64,000 nucleotides of DNA from Boswellia sacra. Taxonomy: Eukaryota; Streptophyta; Magnoliopsida; Sapindales; Burseraceae. Location: contig SNVD02008070.1 in assembly GCA_013180625.2 (NCBI GenBank), positions 248,001-312,000 on the forward strand, written 5' to 3'. A program made the position numbers and the translations under genes. Shown piece by piece: positions 21,991 through 32,890 of this stretch. A model generated the notes under the pieces. It was not told the DNA's origin. It ran no database searches and saw only the letters and a program-made list of their open reading frames with translations. The stretch's first letter is position 1. Each line of letters opens with the position of its first letter.

Positions 21991-23567
21991 GAGCGGGGTT
22001 TCCATCTTACTCTAAATGCTTGAGACCTCGATGCCGCTTTTCTAAGTTCCTTTTAGAAACTTAAAGGGCCATACGTCAAGTCACAAGGACAAGACCTAGA
22101 CAAATGATAGAGTCGCCACCTGAGTAATTAACCGTAGGAAAATATGGATGACGGCAGGCGATTCCTCGCTTCTGGACCTAACAATCCATCATTCTTTCAG
22201 AGTTAAGCTCGACAAGTTAAGTATAGACTTCACTTGCTCGGACGTTAATCCAGGCTCTACTAAGGTTTACTGAGTTCTAAGTATTAAGTCACTACTATCC
22301 TATCTTGATCCTATGTTCTTTTATGCACACAATCACATTTTATTTTTTATTACATATGGAGTGTCAACAGTTTATATTCATACATAGAAATGGGAGAAGA
22401 ATTGATTATATTTTCATCAAACATAGGGGTGAAGGATTACAGCATTTCAAGTAATATTGCAATAAATTAAATATTACTATAAACTAAAGGAGTCTTAGCC
22501 CTTCAACGTCGAATAAAGGCATTAGCAATGACAAACATGATGGCGTAATTAAAATAAACATTGAATTAAACATGGTATTTCTATTCTAATTGTGGCATTA
22601 TTGATTACTAATTATCTACATTAAGCATTTATAATTAATTGCTAATTAACTACTAATCATAGCATAATTATCAACTAGTTAAACTACTTCTAAACTAAGC
22701 ATGACATAATTAGACTATTAATTAAACTACTCCTAAACCAAACATGGCATAATTAGGCTACTCCCAAACTAAACATGGCATAATTAGATTACTCTTAAAC
22801 TAAACATGGCAAATTTAAACTAGAGAGGAGCCTCTCAGAAAACTTATCAATTTCTAAATTTAATCAAAAGTCGAATCTTCACTATAGCGGGTACTTCAGA
22901 ATAGTCCAAGGAGTACCAAAGACACCGAAAACACCAAAAATATATTTACACAGAGAGAGTTCTTGAATAATATTCAAAATCTCTCAAATATATTAACTTT
23001 TAGGTATTTTAAAGCTCAAAATCGCTTGCATTGGAAAGAGAGTCATTTTCCTTAAATAGGTTTTCTGAGGGGCACAAAATGGTCTAAATTTTCAATGTGG
23101 AACTATAGCAACAGTCGTGCAGCTGTTATATTAAGGTGTGCGCTTATAGACAAAAGCTTCCACAGTGTTTTAAGGCATGAAATCCAAAATAGTGAGCCGC
23201 CTATAATGCAAATACAATGCTTGCCATACAGGCATGCACCTGTTCTCTATAGGCATGAACCCTAAGAAACAGGCCGCCAGCCCATTTCCCTACCTAAGAA
23301 CACCGTTTACTGTTTAGCTTGATACGCACATACATGGTACAAACATCATAGGACACTGATATGGCTTCTAATTCTAAGGTCTCAAACATTCACTATCGAT
23401 ACCACACCGTTCCTAAGCCTACTTAGCTTCCTATCCCATTTTTAGTGTTTATGCTTCGGTGTCCCGTAGATCAGATAAGACCTTTGATTGATGTTCTGGC
23501 TATCATCAATGGGCCTTAAAAACATAAGCAAAATGTTAATGCTTATAGTAACTTTAGACAATTTAAT
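21991..23567. mobile_element. Insertion of unknown class in the 3' LTR
   Basis: This stretch is missing from the partner LTR and is bordered by the same ten bases TTGTAACTAT at 21981-21990 and 23568-23577, which looks like a target duplication. The ends (GAGCGGGGTTTCC and AGACAATTTAA) show no obvious inverted repeats. There is no protein-coding frame. The left part has phrases seen in plant LTRs (for example AGAGTCGCCACCTGAG), so a solo LTR of another family is possible. A 9-10-bp duplication would instead suggest a Mutator-type element. Confidence 0.5.
22680..22830. repeat. Short tandem array, about 32-40-bp period
   Basis: About four diverged tandem copies of a unit resembling AAACTAAACATGGCATAATT followed by AGATTACTC, with period drifting from about 40 to 32 bp. 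It lies inside the 1.6-kb insertion. No coding potential. Confidence 0.65.
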
Positions 23568-24222
23568 TTGTAACTATAACGACTTAAAATTTAATTTGCA
23601 ATTCTAACAGCTCAAATTTTGATTTGTAACTATGGATTAATAACTCATTAATCTATACGTTACAAAATTAAATTTGTGCATTGTAAATGTTACAAAATTA
23701 AATTTTATATGTTAAAAAATTAAATTTGTTTCATCAATTTTTCATTCACCCATAAATCAAGCCATTTTTCCAACAATCCCCCATATGAATGAAAATTGAT
23801 TGAAAACAAACAAAATTTTGACCTAGTGATGGAGCTCCACAGTCAAACTTGCATAAGATAGATAGGTGTTACCTTTTGAACCTTTCCTTGTGAAAATATA
23901 TTTACTTTACACGATGTTTTTGAAATATTCTGCTATTTGCGTAATGATGATATATTTCACATAGAAATCTTTCTGACACAATTCAGTTCTCACTGTTATG
24001 ATCATTTTGGCCCTAAACATCTCCTTGGTTATGCAAGAGTATCTAGAGAATTAAGCTTACATAATTCTCCTTTAAAGAGGCCCCACTTCTCTCTCATATA
24101 CTTGATGTCTTAACTAAGAGTAACTAGCATTACTTTGATCGGATTTCTGACAAATAAGGATTATTAAAAGTAATTATTAATCTTTTCCATACTTGTATCA
24201 GTTTTTTCATCACAGGAATGGA

Positions 24223-27200
24223 CACTACAAAAAAATAGGCTTTTTACCGCGGGCCGAAACTGCGGTAAAAAGCCTTCTACGGCGGACACACGGCGGTTCT
24301 AGCCCGTCGTATAAAATGGCGCCGTAAAAACTCATTTTACTTTTTACCGCGGTTTTGGCCCGCTGTAAAAAGTTTTTACCGCGGTTATAATGACCGCCGT
24401 AGAAATTCGTGGTCTTGCGTAAAACTTTTTATCGCGGGCAGGTGGCCGGTGGTAAAAAGCTGTCGTATTATTTACCGCGGGCTTATGGCCCGCCGTAAAA
24501 AGCTGATGTAAAATTATTTACCGCAGGCTGGTGGCCCACGGTAAAAAGTCTACTTCTAGTTCTAGTTGGACAAAATTGAGAATTCATATCAAATTCAATA
24601 AGTCAAAAGTGCCCAAGGACAATAAATAGTAATTAATTATATATTTATCTACTTCTTCTTAGATGCAGAATAAAGAATTGCAACTCAAGTATAAATGGAT
24701 TAATAAACATCATTCAGGTATCATAATTAATAAACATAATTTGCAGAAGACAATGAATTAATAAACATCATAGGAAAACGAAACGAGAAAAAATAGTAGC
24801 ATAATTTGCAAAATCTGAGAAGCTTATAAAGTAACAATCAAGTATAAATGGAAACCGATAACATTTTGGGACAAAAAAAGAATAAAAATCAGACTGCAGC
24901 TGCTTCCTACTTTCAGCAAATGAAAATCTGAGTGTATCTCCAACATTCAGGTAGTTGACATCAACTACAACATCCCCCAAATCATCTGGCCAACACCAAT
25001 AATTTATTTTGTTAAAGCCAAAATCAGGAATTAAAGTAATAACAGTCTGTCTATGCATAACTCATTGAGGGAACAGTAAACCATAAATCTAAACCTTCAT
25101 AAATGGTCCTAGCAAAATTTACATATTCTGGTATGATGTCTCTGTATATAATTCCATCAGGACGGGCATCCAGCACAACCAATACTCCTGTTGCATCAAT
25201 AACAAGGCCAAATTAAACATTATTGTTAAGAAGTGTTGATCTCTTCACTTTCTCTCAAGGAATATCATAACATCAGATTGAAAGGTCAATAATAATAAAC
25301 ACAGAAGACTCAACTGTGCTCTGCTTGATACTCAAGCCAAGATACAAACAACAAGTACTAAAAACACCTTCAATATAACTCTGAAATCCACCACCATTTG
25401 AAAGAAGTACCTGGTGCCAGCCAGCCTTTTGTGGAGTTGCTCGGCAGTGGGGCAAGCCATAGAATGTTTCGTAACTTCATTGAATCATCATATGTTACGT
25501 TGGACCCTAAAGGAAAACCAGTAATGAAAGAGCTGATGATAAATGATTATTTCTAACCAAAACTTCAGACAGGCCCAACTTTAGTGAAGTAGGAGACGTG
25601 AAAGGCACCGTGTGATACAAACTAGCAATACTACCCATTAAAATTACCTATCTGGCAATAACCCATATCACATGGAAACTGTTCTTTGTCATATGCTGGA
25701 TATTCTTTAGCATGAAACCTGAGATTTTAGCATCACAAAATCAGAAGATGCAACCAAAAAAAATGGAACTTTTCAAATTATCCCCCAAGAACTACTAAGA
25801 AAGAGACATTTTTGTTAATCCAATAGACCTACTAATTTAACCAAGAAACTAACCAGATAAAATTTCGTCAATGCTGTTTTAAAATTCTAGCCCCTATTCC
25901 AGACGGCAACAAAATCAATCCTAACAATTAGTGGATGCTATGAGAAAGATGCCAAACTTACAATATACCAAGCCTTCCGGTTTTTGTAGCAAGGAAGAGG
26001 TGACCATGAAATAAATCATAGCGATTCAATGATAAACTTAACCCAATACCAGGACCCCGAACAGCAATCAGTTCAAATAAATATTTAAGATATGAATTCA
26101 ACTCCTGCAATTCGCCAGAAGATAATTTAATTTACTTTAAAATTTGTAAACAATCAATAAAAATACAAAATTTTTGATGTTTGAAGCCAACCTCACTTAT
26201 GAAGCGCCTCCCATATGGTGTTCTGGTGAGCTCACATCGATTCTCGTTGGACCCCTCAACATCAGGTACCTATCACATGCACATAACCCAATAAATTATT
26301 TCTTGGATGCCAAAGGTGGCATTAAAAAGAAATGCAAAACTCACAGTCAACATGGTAGGGTCTAGAGCTTGATAAAGGACTGTTTAAACCCAAAATATAC
26401 CAATAAATTTATATTTTTATCGACATACTATCCACAACTGCACTAAAATGTATGAATAAATTATGCAAGAGACCCCAGACTGAGCTATGTACGATAATCT
26501 ACTAAACGTTCCAAAGGAATATTTATAGTTCTTATCAAGACTCTTTAAGACAAATAAACCACTAGTTGTCATCCAACAGAATAGACTGCTAAGTCTAAAT
26601 TAATGTATCTACAAGGAATGCATATAAAGAGATACCTCTAAATAAATATAAGTGCTTATGAGATGATAATGATGTAAAAAAAAATGCAAACAACCATCTC
26701 GTCAAGTGGCATATTCTCTGCTAGTAAGTATGGGTGAAGAGCTAAGGCCAGGTTCTAATCCTTCCAAAAGGATTGAATAATTTTAGCCAAGAGAGAGGAA
26801 GGGAGAAAAGAGAGTTCAACAAAGGAAAGGCGGTAAAGAACCACAACCCACCACCGGCTAGCTGCACAGGAATATTTGATTCATTTGCATTTCATGCTAG
26901 CCACTTAATCTTGTCAAAAGTGTGGCAACCAATTATAAAATATATTAAGGAGAAGGATCTATTTTATAGACAACAAAAGATAGAAAGATAAAAATGACTC
27001 CATATCCAAAAACAAGACAAAGCATAATGAAACATTTGTCTACAAATTCTAGAACTTCACTTGGCCCTTTTGCACCCTAAATTGAGCCAATAAACCCAAA
27101 AAAGAAAAAAAAACAAATATGAACCAAAAGAAAAAGCACAACACCTAATGGGAAGTGAATGCAGATTGGTTACCTCACATCCATAATACCAATAACCCTT

Positions 27201-28199
27201 AAGCAAGTAGTCGACCCCACTACCAAAAGCATTGATTTGTGATTCAAATGTCCTACCAAATGCACAGATTTAGAAAAAGAAAAAAAAATTGCAGCAATCG
27301 CCAAACCCATGAAAACAATCCAACTGTCACCATTTGTAATGGTTGAGAAAAAGATTAAAAAAGAAAAAGAAAAAAAAGATGAAGATAAAATGCTATCGAT
27401 AATCTTTGGTCGTTCGAACTAAGTGTTACAATTTCCATTTGTTTTTAATTTTTGTTTTGGAAATTTTATCGAACACCTTATCTGCCACCCATTTATCAAC
27501 CATGCCTCATTCACACCACTTCCATTGCCACCATGACTCACCATCGGAAATATCACCACTACAATCAAAACAAAATTTCTCTCCCAAAGATACTTCTCAA
27601 TCCTGCCTTCCTCTTCACTTCACGTCCCTGTATTGCCCCGCTATTCTCTTAGATAGGGTCTTCTCCAAGAGATCAAAAGAATCTCTAGGATGCTTGCAGC
27701 CGTTCTAGCGCCCCAGTTGTACTAAAAGACCAGGACGACCCACATGCTTCTTACAGCAAAATCAAATTTTAGTCTTTTTTTTTCTAAAATTGAGTTATTT
27801 AAATGGAATTTTGTATACAAAATACCTGGTTTTTGACGCCAGTAATGGCACCCTGGTCGCACCAATTGAAGTCAGTCGACAGAGTTTTTGAGCATTGGTT
27901 GGGAGTCGAAGCTGCCTGCTCAAGCCAATGAACTTACGGTGGAATTCATACGGTGTTCAATCGGAGAACTTGATGACACCATAGATAGCTGAAGGGTCCA
28001 GTAGTTGGTGGCATAGAGAGAAGCGATATTCAGCATTTGAGAGGGAAATTTTTTTTGTATGCGACATCAACAAAGTAGGGCAAGAAAAGGAAGGTTATAA
28101 GACGTGTTGTTTATCAAACCGCCACAGAGTAATTTTTTAACTGCGGTTTATAAAAACCGCTGCATATCGTCGCAGTAAAAAGCAACTTTTCTAGTAGTG
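24223..28199. mobile_element. CACTA element with GGA duplication and captured host exons
   Basis: The left end is CACTACAAAAAAATAGGC; the right end on the minus strand is CACTACTAGAAAAGTTGC. The element is flanked by GGA at 24220-24222 and 28200-28202, the 3-bp duplication of CACTA elements. 24240-24545 is packed with direct and inverted TTTTTACCGCGGGC / GCCCGCCGTAAAAAG subterminal repeats, with fewer at the right end (28110-28190). No transposase frame is present, so it is non-autonomous. Its interior carries intron-containing gene fragments on the minus strand. Confidence 0.92.
24935..26269 (-). pseudogene. Captured host-gene fragment inside the CACTA element (six exons)
   Basis: Six exon-like blocks join in phase with GT-AG borders: 26269-26192, 26104-25962, 25718-25648, 25506-25411, 25187-25095 and 24985 to about 24935. 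The joined frame has no stop for about 178 residues. Recognisable stretches are NRCELTRTPYGRRFISE, RYDLFHGHLFLATKTGRLGI, FHAKEYPAYDKEQFP, NILWLAPLPSNSTKGWLAP, LVVLDARPDGIIYRDIIPEY and DLGDVVVDVNYLNVG. I do not recognise the family; the sequence has the character of a conserved plant protein and is unlike any transposon protein I know. Further exon-like pieces upstream at about 27252-27174 (YLLKGYWYYGCE) and 27900-27826 (NWCDQGAITGVKNQ) probably belong to the same gene. It lacks both termini and sits wholly within the transposon, so it is a transduplicated fragment rather than a resident gene. Confidence 0.72.
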
Positions 28200-28309
28200 G
28201 GACAAGAGGTTATCCTCCATAATGATCTATCTAAATCTTTACAATTAGGTTATCCCTTTAAACCTAAATCTTGGGATCTTCAGCCAACTAAATTAGGTTT
28301 CTATTGTAT

Positions 28310-28930
28310 TGACTTATTCTTTCAAAGGCTTTAATCCTATTTCCCTCAATGACTTATCAACTAGCTCTCTATCTAACCCTTTGGTTAGAGGATCCACAAT
28401 ATTATCCTTTAATTTCACATAATCAATAGTGATAATTCTATTTAAGAGAAGTTGTCTAATGGTATATGTCTACGACGTATATGTCTTGACTTAACATTCT
28501 AAATGTTACTTTTGTGTGCTTCCAATCTATAGTTAAGGGACCTCCCCACTATAAATTTCTTGGTATCGGTATCTTTAGAGTTATATTTCTTGTCCAATGA
28601 TTCCCACAGTTCATTGGCTACTTTCATTGTACTATAGACATTGTACAATGAATCTCCAGATTATTCATTACATAATTTCGGCATAGAAAAATAGAACGAT
28701 GCCAAACATTAGCTACAGTTCTAACTTGAACATCTTGTTCATGATCGTTGAGCATAGGAGCTTCTTTAGTCAATAATCTCGCAAGATTCAAGGTGGTCAA
28801 GTAAAACAATGTTTTTCCATTGCCACCTTTTGAAATTTAACCCATTGAATTTCTTAGTTTTTTCACCATGGTTCATAGGAACCGAAACTCGAACAACCAC
28901 GTTAGGCATCCCTGCCTTATGAGGAGGGAC
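28310..28930 (-). pseudogene. Copia gag start fused by deletion to RNase H end
   Basis: From right to left the minus strand encodes a copia Gag N-terminus (TLNLARLLTKEAPML, FLCRNYVMNN, then in another frame ANELWESLDKKYNS and KKFIVGRSLNY). It passes within about 100 bp to the last part of RNase H (KLKDNIVDPLTKGLDREL and SLREIGLKPLKE). Zinc knuckle, protease, integrase and reverse transcriptase are missing. The DPLTKGL motif is the usual C-terminus of copia Pol. The fragment carries several frameshifts. Confidence 0.82.
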
Positions 28931-29143
28931 TTAGGTTACAATGTCCTCGAACACATTGTTGTTGTTCAAATAAGTTGACATTTCGAATCACAGAATTAGA
29001 TTCTAAATATGCCCCTCACCGCCACCGCGTGCACACCCCCCACCCCCAACCAAAACCACCCAACCACACAAACAAACATTATAAAAACAACAAAAAATGT
29101 CATCCTCAAGTAATCTGTCTAAACTCATAGTTTGTTTTAAGAT

Positions 29144-29664
29144 TGTTAGACAAATTATATATGTAAACAAAAATTGGAATAGAAAAGTACAAGTTCTATG
29201 ACAAAATCATAATAGATTAACCACAAATTCAAGGCTCGTATATCACATGATATCCTTAAAACATATTTGCCCCTCATTGTAGATGTTTGAGGCTTCAAAC
29301 GGCATGTGTCTCCCAGGAAAGAACGATAATCAGATAGGCAACTACCACAAAAAAGCTAACTTCAGCGAACCAATAGTGCAAAAACTCTATCACTGACTAG
29401 GAATCCTTTTCTTGTTTATATATTCTCTTAAAGAGAAGAAAGCTTTCCTTTCTCTCTTTTTTCTATCATCTGAAATAGCATAAAACCTCTATATATAGAT
29501 GATCAAATTTTTTATCTTCTAAAAATTTAATTTGTATCTGTAATGACTCAAAGTTTAATTTGTAACTCTATATGTTACAAAAATAAATTTATACATTATG
29601 AACATTACAACATTAAATTTGTTTCATCAATTTTTTATTCACTCATGAAGCCATTTTTCTGACA
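29144..29664 (-). repeat. 5' LTR of the internally deleted copia element
   Basis: 521 bp with ends TGTTAGAC and CTGACA, bordered on the right by the ATGTC target duplication. On the minus strand it carries a TATA-like block (CTATATATAGAGG) followed by a CT/GA-rich stretch. Confidence 0.85.
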
Positions 29665-30311
29665 ATGTCACATACAAATCTCATAAGTAAAATATATAAT
29701 CGAGTGATCATTATAGTTGTAGGAGAAAGATTTTATTTGTAAGCTTGGTTACTAGGTCATCCAAGTTAGGGTTAGTCATAGAGCAATTCTACATCCTATA
29801 ACTAATCTACAATCAACTCTTATACAACATAAGTTGTTGAAAAATCACTGGATAAGAAAAAAATAAAATAAGTGAAGAATATTAAATTGCATGACATAAT
29901 ATTTATTCATCTAATAATATTTTGTCAACGCAAATTGTATAAAAATTTTGTTGTTGATGAGTTATAGATGTAGCATTATTCTATGAATCTTACTACTATA
30001 ACAAAAAGGATTTTTTATGATTTATAAATTATGCTGTTGAAAGTTTGTAATGGCAAAGACTCCTATATCGTCTATATATATATTTAATGGCACTCAAGTT
30101 ATGCCATGAATTATGTTGTTAAATTACTTCTGCTTGAGTAAATATTTGCCATTAATCATAGATTTAATGGCTAGTAATATCTTATCATTGTTTCTGAAGA
30201 AAGAATATGTTGTAGAATTTATGGGTAGCAAAAATAATTATGCCATGAATTCATGTTCAAATAACATGTTATTTTGAACAAAATTATTATTGGCTAGAAA
30301 GCTAATTAAAT

Positions 30312-30444
30312 GTAGTGATTTGATAAATTTATATTAATAATAAATGACATTAATTAATATGGGTGATGTGGCGATCATATAGAGATGCCACATCAGTTTG
30401 TATGTGTGAATTTGTATAAATAGTTTGTATGAGTATCATTACTC
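30312..30444. repeat. MITE family, copy A (right half)
   Basis: It matches the right part of copy B at 30485-30698 almost base for base (ATATAGAGATGCCACATCAG, TTTGTATGTGTGAATTTG) and ends TATCATTACTC. It is separated by ATTAA from a 35-bp fragment (30450-30484) of the family's left end, GAGTAATGCTACTCTTAC. Confidence 0.7.
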
Positions 30445-30484
30445 ATTAAGAGTAATGCTACTCTTACAAACTACTCATACAAAC

Positions 30485-30698
30485 GAGTAATGCTACTCTT
30501 ACAAACTACTTATACAAATTCACTCATACAAACTGACGTGGCATAATGTGATTTGATAAATAAATGTAGTGATTTGATAAATTTATATTAATAATAAATG
30601 ACATTAATTAATATGAGTGATGTGGCGATCATATAGAGATGCCACATCAGTTTGTATGTGTGAATTTGTATAAATAGTTTGTATGAGTATCATTACTC
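30485..30698. mobile_element. MITE family, copy B (complete)
   Basis: 214 bp with long terminal inverted repeats: GAGTAATGCTACTCTTACAA at the left and, on the minus strand, GAGTAATGATACTCATACAA at the right. It shares this family with 30312-30444, 31080-31206 and 37756-37948. The right flank is TTTGTATAA; the left flank does not match it. Confidence 0.78.
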
Positions 30699-31079
30699 TT
30701 TGTATAATATTCTGGATCGAATGATTAATTAATTGGATCATGATTACTTAGGGATTTTTATTAAGTCAGTTTAATTCATAATTTGCCTCTCCTTAATAAT
30801 ATCCTACAAGCTAAAAACTGAATCTACTCTTGTATTTATTGCTCTAAATATTCTTCATAATTTTTTAACTGTGTTTTTAATTTTGCAGTGACTTTTCATG
30901 TATTTATACTTTATTTTGTGCGTGTTTATCAAACATTGCCATAGAAAACTTAATTAATTCAGTTGTCTAAGCAAGGCGCAAAGTTAATTTTTTAATAGGT
31001 GTATTCAAATTTTTTATTTTTTATTAGAAGATAATAATTAAAAGAAAAACCAATGAATTATATAATTTCTAACAGAACT

Positions 31080-31206
31080 GATATTAAAAGAATTTAATTT
31101 TAATATAAATTTATCAAATCACTGCATTTATTTATCAAATCACATTATGCCACGTCAGTTTGTATGAGTGAATTTGTATAAGTAGTTTGTAAGAGTAGCA
31201 TTACTC
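31080..31206. repeat. MITE family, copy C (inverted, partial)
   Basis: On the minus strand this begins GAGTAATGCTACTCTTACAA and continues like the left half of copy B (CTGACGTGGCATAATGTG, ATTTGATAAATAAATGCAGT). It is followed on the plus strand by TTATACAAA (31207-31215), the exact reverse complement of the nonamer next to copy B. Confidence 0.75.
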
Positions 31207-32449
31207 TTATACAAAACTTTTAAGCCACTCTGTTGCCGAGATAAAAATCCATGAAATTATACCTCTCGATTATTCATTAATCTTGAAATCCAACAATGAA
31301 AACTCCACCAAATAAATGCCAGCCTAGCTAATCCATATATAAGATATAGTACCCAAATTAAAGGAATTAAAAAGAAAACAAAGGCATAAATCAGAGAGAG
31401 CATAAAACTTAAAGAAGACTTATTAATTAACTCATAGAGAGAAGGTGAACGATGAACCTAATTACTATACATGTGATGATAGATTTATTTGATTTTTGCT
31501 GCCGCTACCGAACCCCTCTTGGTCAACGACATTGATAGTTGCCTAGGGCTAGGCTATCAAACAAAGATCATTCTTAATATTTTGATGCACGAGTAGACAT
31601 CGACCAAGCGAAGGATAAAAGATTAGAGAGGCAGATGAGGTATGGGGTCGGGGGCGAGGTAAGTGATGAGGATTATAAAAATATTTAGGTTTTCAAATAG
31701 TTGATTAAAATCTTTATTATAATATAGTATTTGTGGTAAGTTAATAAAATCATATGTATTTGGTTTTAGTGGCACCAATTAATTGCTGTTTTAAACTAAT
31801 TAATTATGGCAATAAGAATTATGCTATCATAATTATTTTCACGGCATTTATTTTTCTTTCGCTATTGAATTAACCTCTTCAAAAGCATATCATAAATTTT
31901 TTCTGTAATACGAACGCTAATAAATATAAACAAATCTTAAAATGGCAAATATCTTATATCTGCCGTGATTACCTATTTTTTTGTAGCCAAAACAAAAAAA
32001 AAATTGCGGTAGAATCTCTATCGTGAAAAGTCTTTTTTGTTGTAGATAGATGATTTAGAAAATTATATATCAATCACCTGTGTCCACGCCAAAGTTTGAC
32101 ATGTAATATTTAAACAAAGTGGCAGTTGCCGGACTATATATTAAAGTATAAAAATTAACCCATAGTATAATAGAATAATTAAAAGAGCTAATTCTGTAAT
32201 TTGCTTTTTAAAAAAATAACAATAATTCAACAAAATTTTAATTAAAGAAATCCTAATTAAACACATAAAAATTACACACACATATACGCACATACATAGA
32301 CATTACATTTATAGAAACAAAGACATTCTATTGATTTTTTTTAATAGCAATAGTAAGTTTTTGGGTTGACTGATATTTTTGAAAATAGAATACAAGTGAA
32401 TATGTCAACCAAAATATAAGGGATGTCAATACCATTTCTTGATATTTTG

Positions 32450-32890
32450 CCGCAGCTAGCCCCACTTCAACCAAAAACGTGAGACGCCGCCTCACATGCG
32501 TGTTCTACATTATCAATCTTGTTAATCATTAAAAGAAAACAAATTTCTTTATCTAAGTGGAGGATAAAGTAAACTCCTTTATGACTTTGTTTTACGAGAC
32601 ACGTATTTTCAACTTTTGAGAGAATCAAATTATCAAAGAAGAAACATTTCCACACGGATTACAAAAGCCCCGTTACACCAACAATAATTTAAGGCACTGT
32701 TTGTTTGAGGATAATGTTGATGTAGATTATTGTGAGAATCTAAAATCAGCCATGCTTAAAATATCTGATCTCTAACTTTGGATGAAATATATGAATGGTT
32801 CAAATCAAAACTTCGAACAATTTAGTATACGAAGACATCAAAATCAAGATGCTATTATATGACACCAGTCACCAGGTACTATAGATGCCA
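32450..32890. repeat. Duplicated flank, copy 2 (3' side of ankyrin gene 2)
   Basis: It matches 20130-21270 in order and orientation except for about 580 bp that only the other copy has. Here it lies just beyond the 3' end of the ankyrin gene at 33123-35765, which is probably its ancestral position. The open frame at 32467-32655 is incidental. Confidence 0.75.

Larger units (their letters stand above)
21633..23775 (-). repeat. 3' LTR of the copia element, interrupted
   Basis: 21633-21990 and 23568-23775 together correspond to the 521-bp LTR at 29144-29664. Shared landmarks include AATCATAATAGATTAACCAC, CAGCGAACCAATAGTGCAA, AATCCTTTTCTTGT and a TATA-like block near 21958-21970. The 1.58 kb between them is absent from the other LTR. 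The left border reads TATTAGAC where the 5' LTR has TGTTAGAC. Confidence 0.85.
21633..29664 (-). mobile_element. Internally deleted Ty1/copia element, host of two later insertions
   Basis: Identical 5-bp flanks ATGTC (21628-21632 and 29665-29669) enclose two matching LTRs, 29144-29664 (5') and 21633-23775 (3', interrupted). A polypurine tract ATATGGGGGAT abuts the 3' LTR. The internal part keeps the start of gag (about 28930-28560) joined directly to the end of RNase H (about 28450-28320), so most of pol is deleted. A CACTA element (24223-28199) lies in the 3' untranslated part and an unrelated 1.6-kb insertion in the 3' LTR. I could not find a standard primer-binding site beside 29144. Confidence 0.85.
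29993..32046. mobile_element. Degenerate CACTA-like element (tentative)
   Basis: The left end TACTACTATAACAAAAAGG and the right end on the minus strand CTACAACAAAAAAGACTT are similar inverted termini. Both flanks carry repeated short motifs such as TAATGGCA, GCCATGAA and GGCATTTA. No transposase and no clear target duplication were found, and MITE copies have inserted within it. Superfamily and borders are provisional. Confidence 0.4.

Noticed and set aside
26700..26770. Possible tRNA-like B box (GGTTCTAATCC) in the CACTA interior
   Set aside because: No convincing A box spacing, tail or duplication; too weak to call a SINE or tRNA.
29665..29690. Polypurine-like stretch right of the 5' LTR, suggesting a second element
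   Set aside because: The ATGTC duplication shows this is flanking DNA; the resemblance is coincidental.
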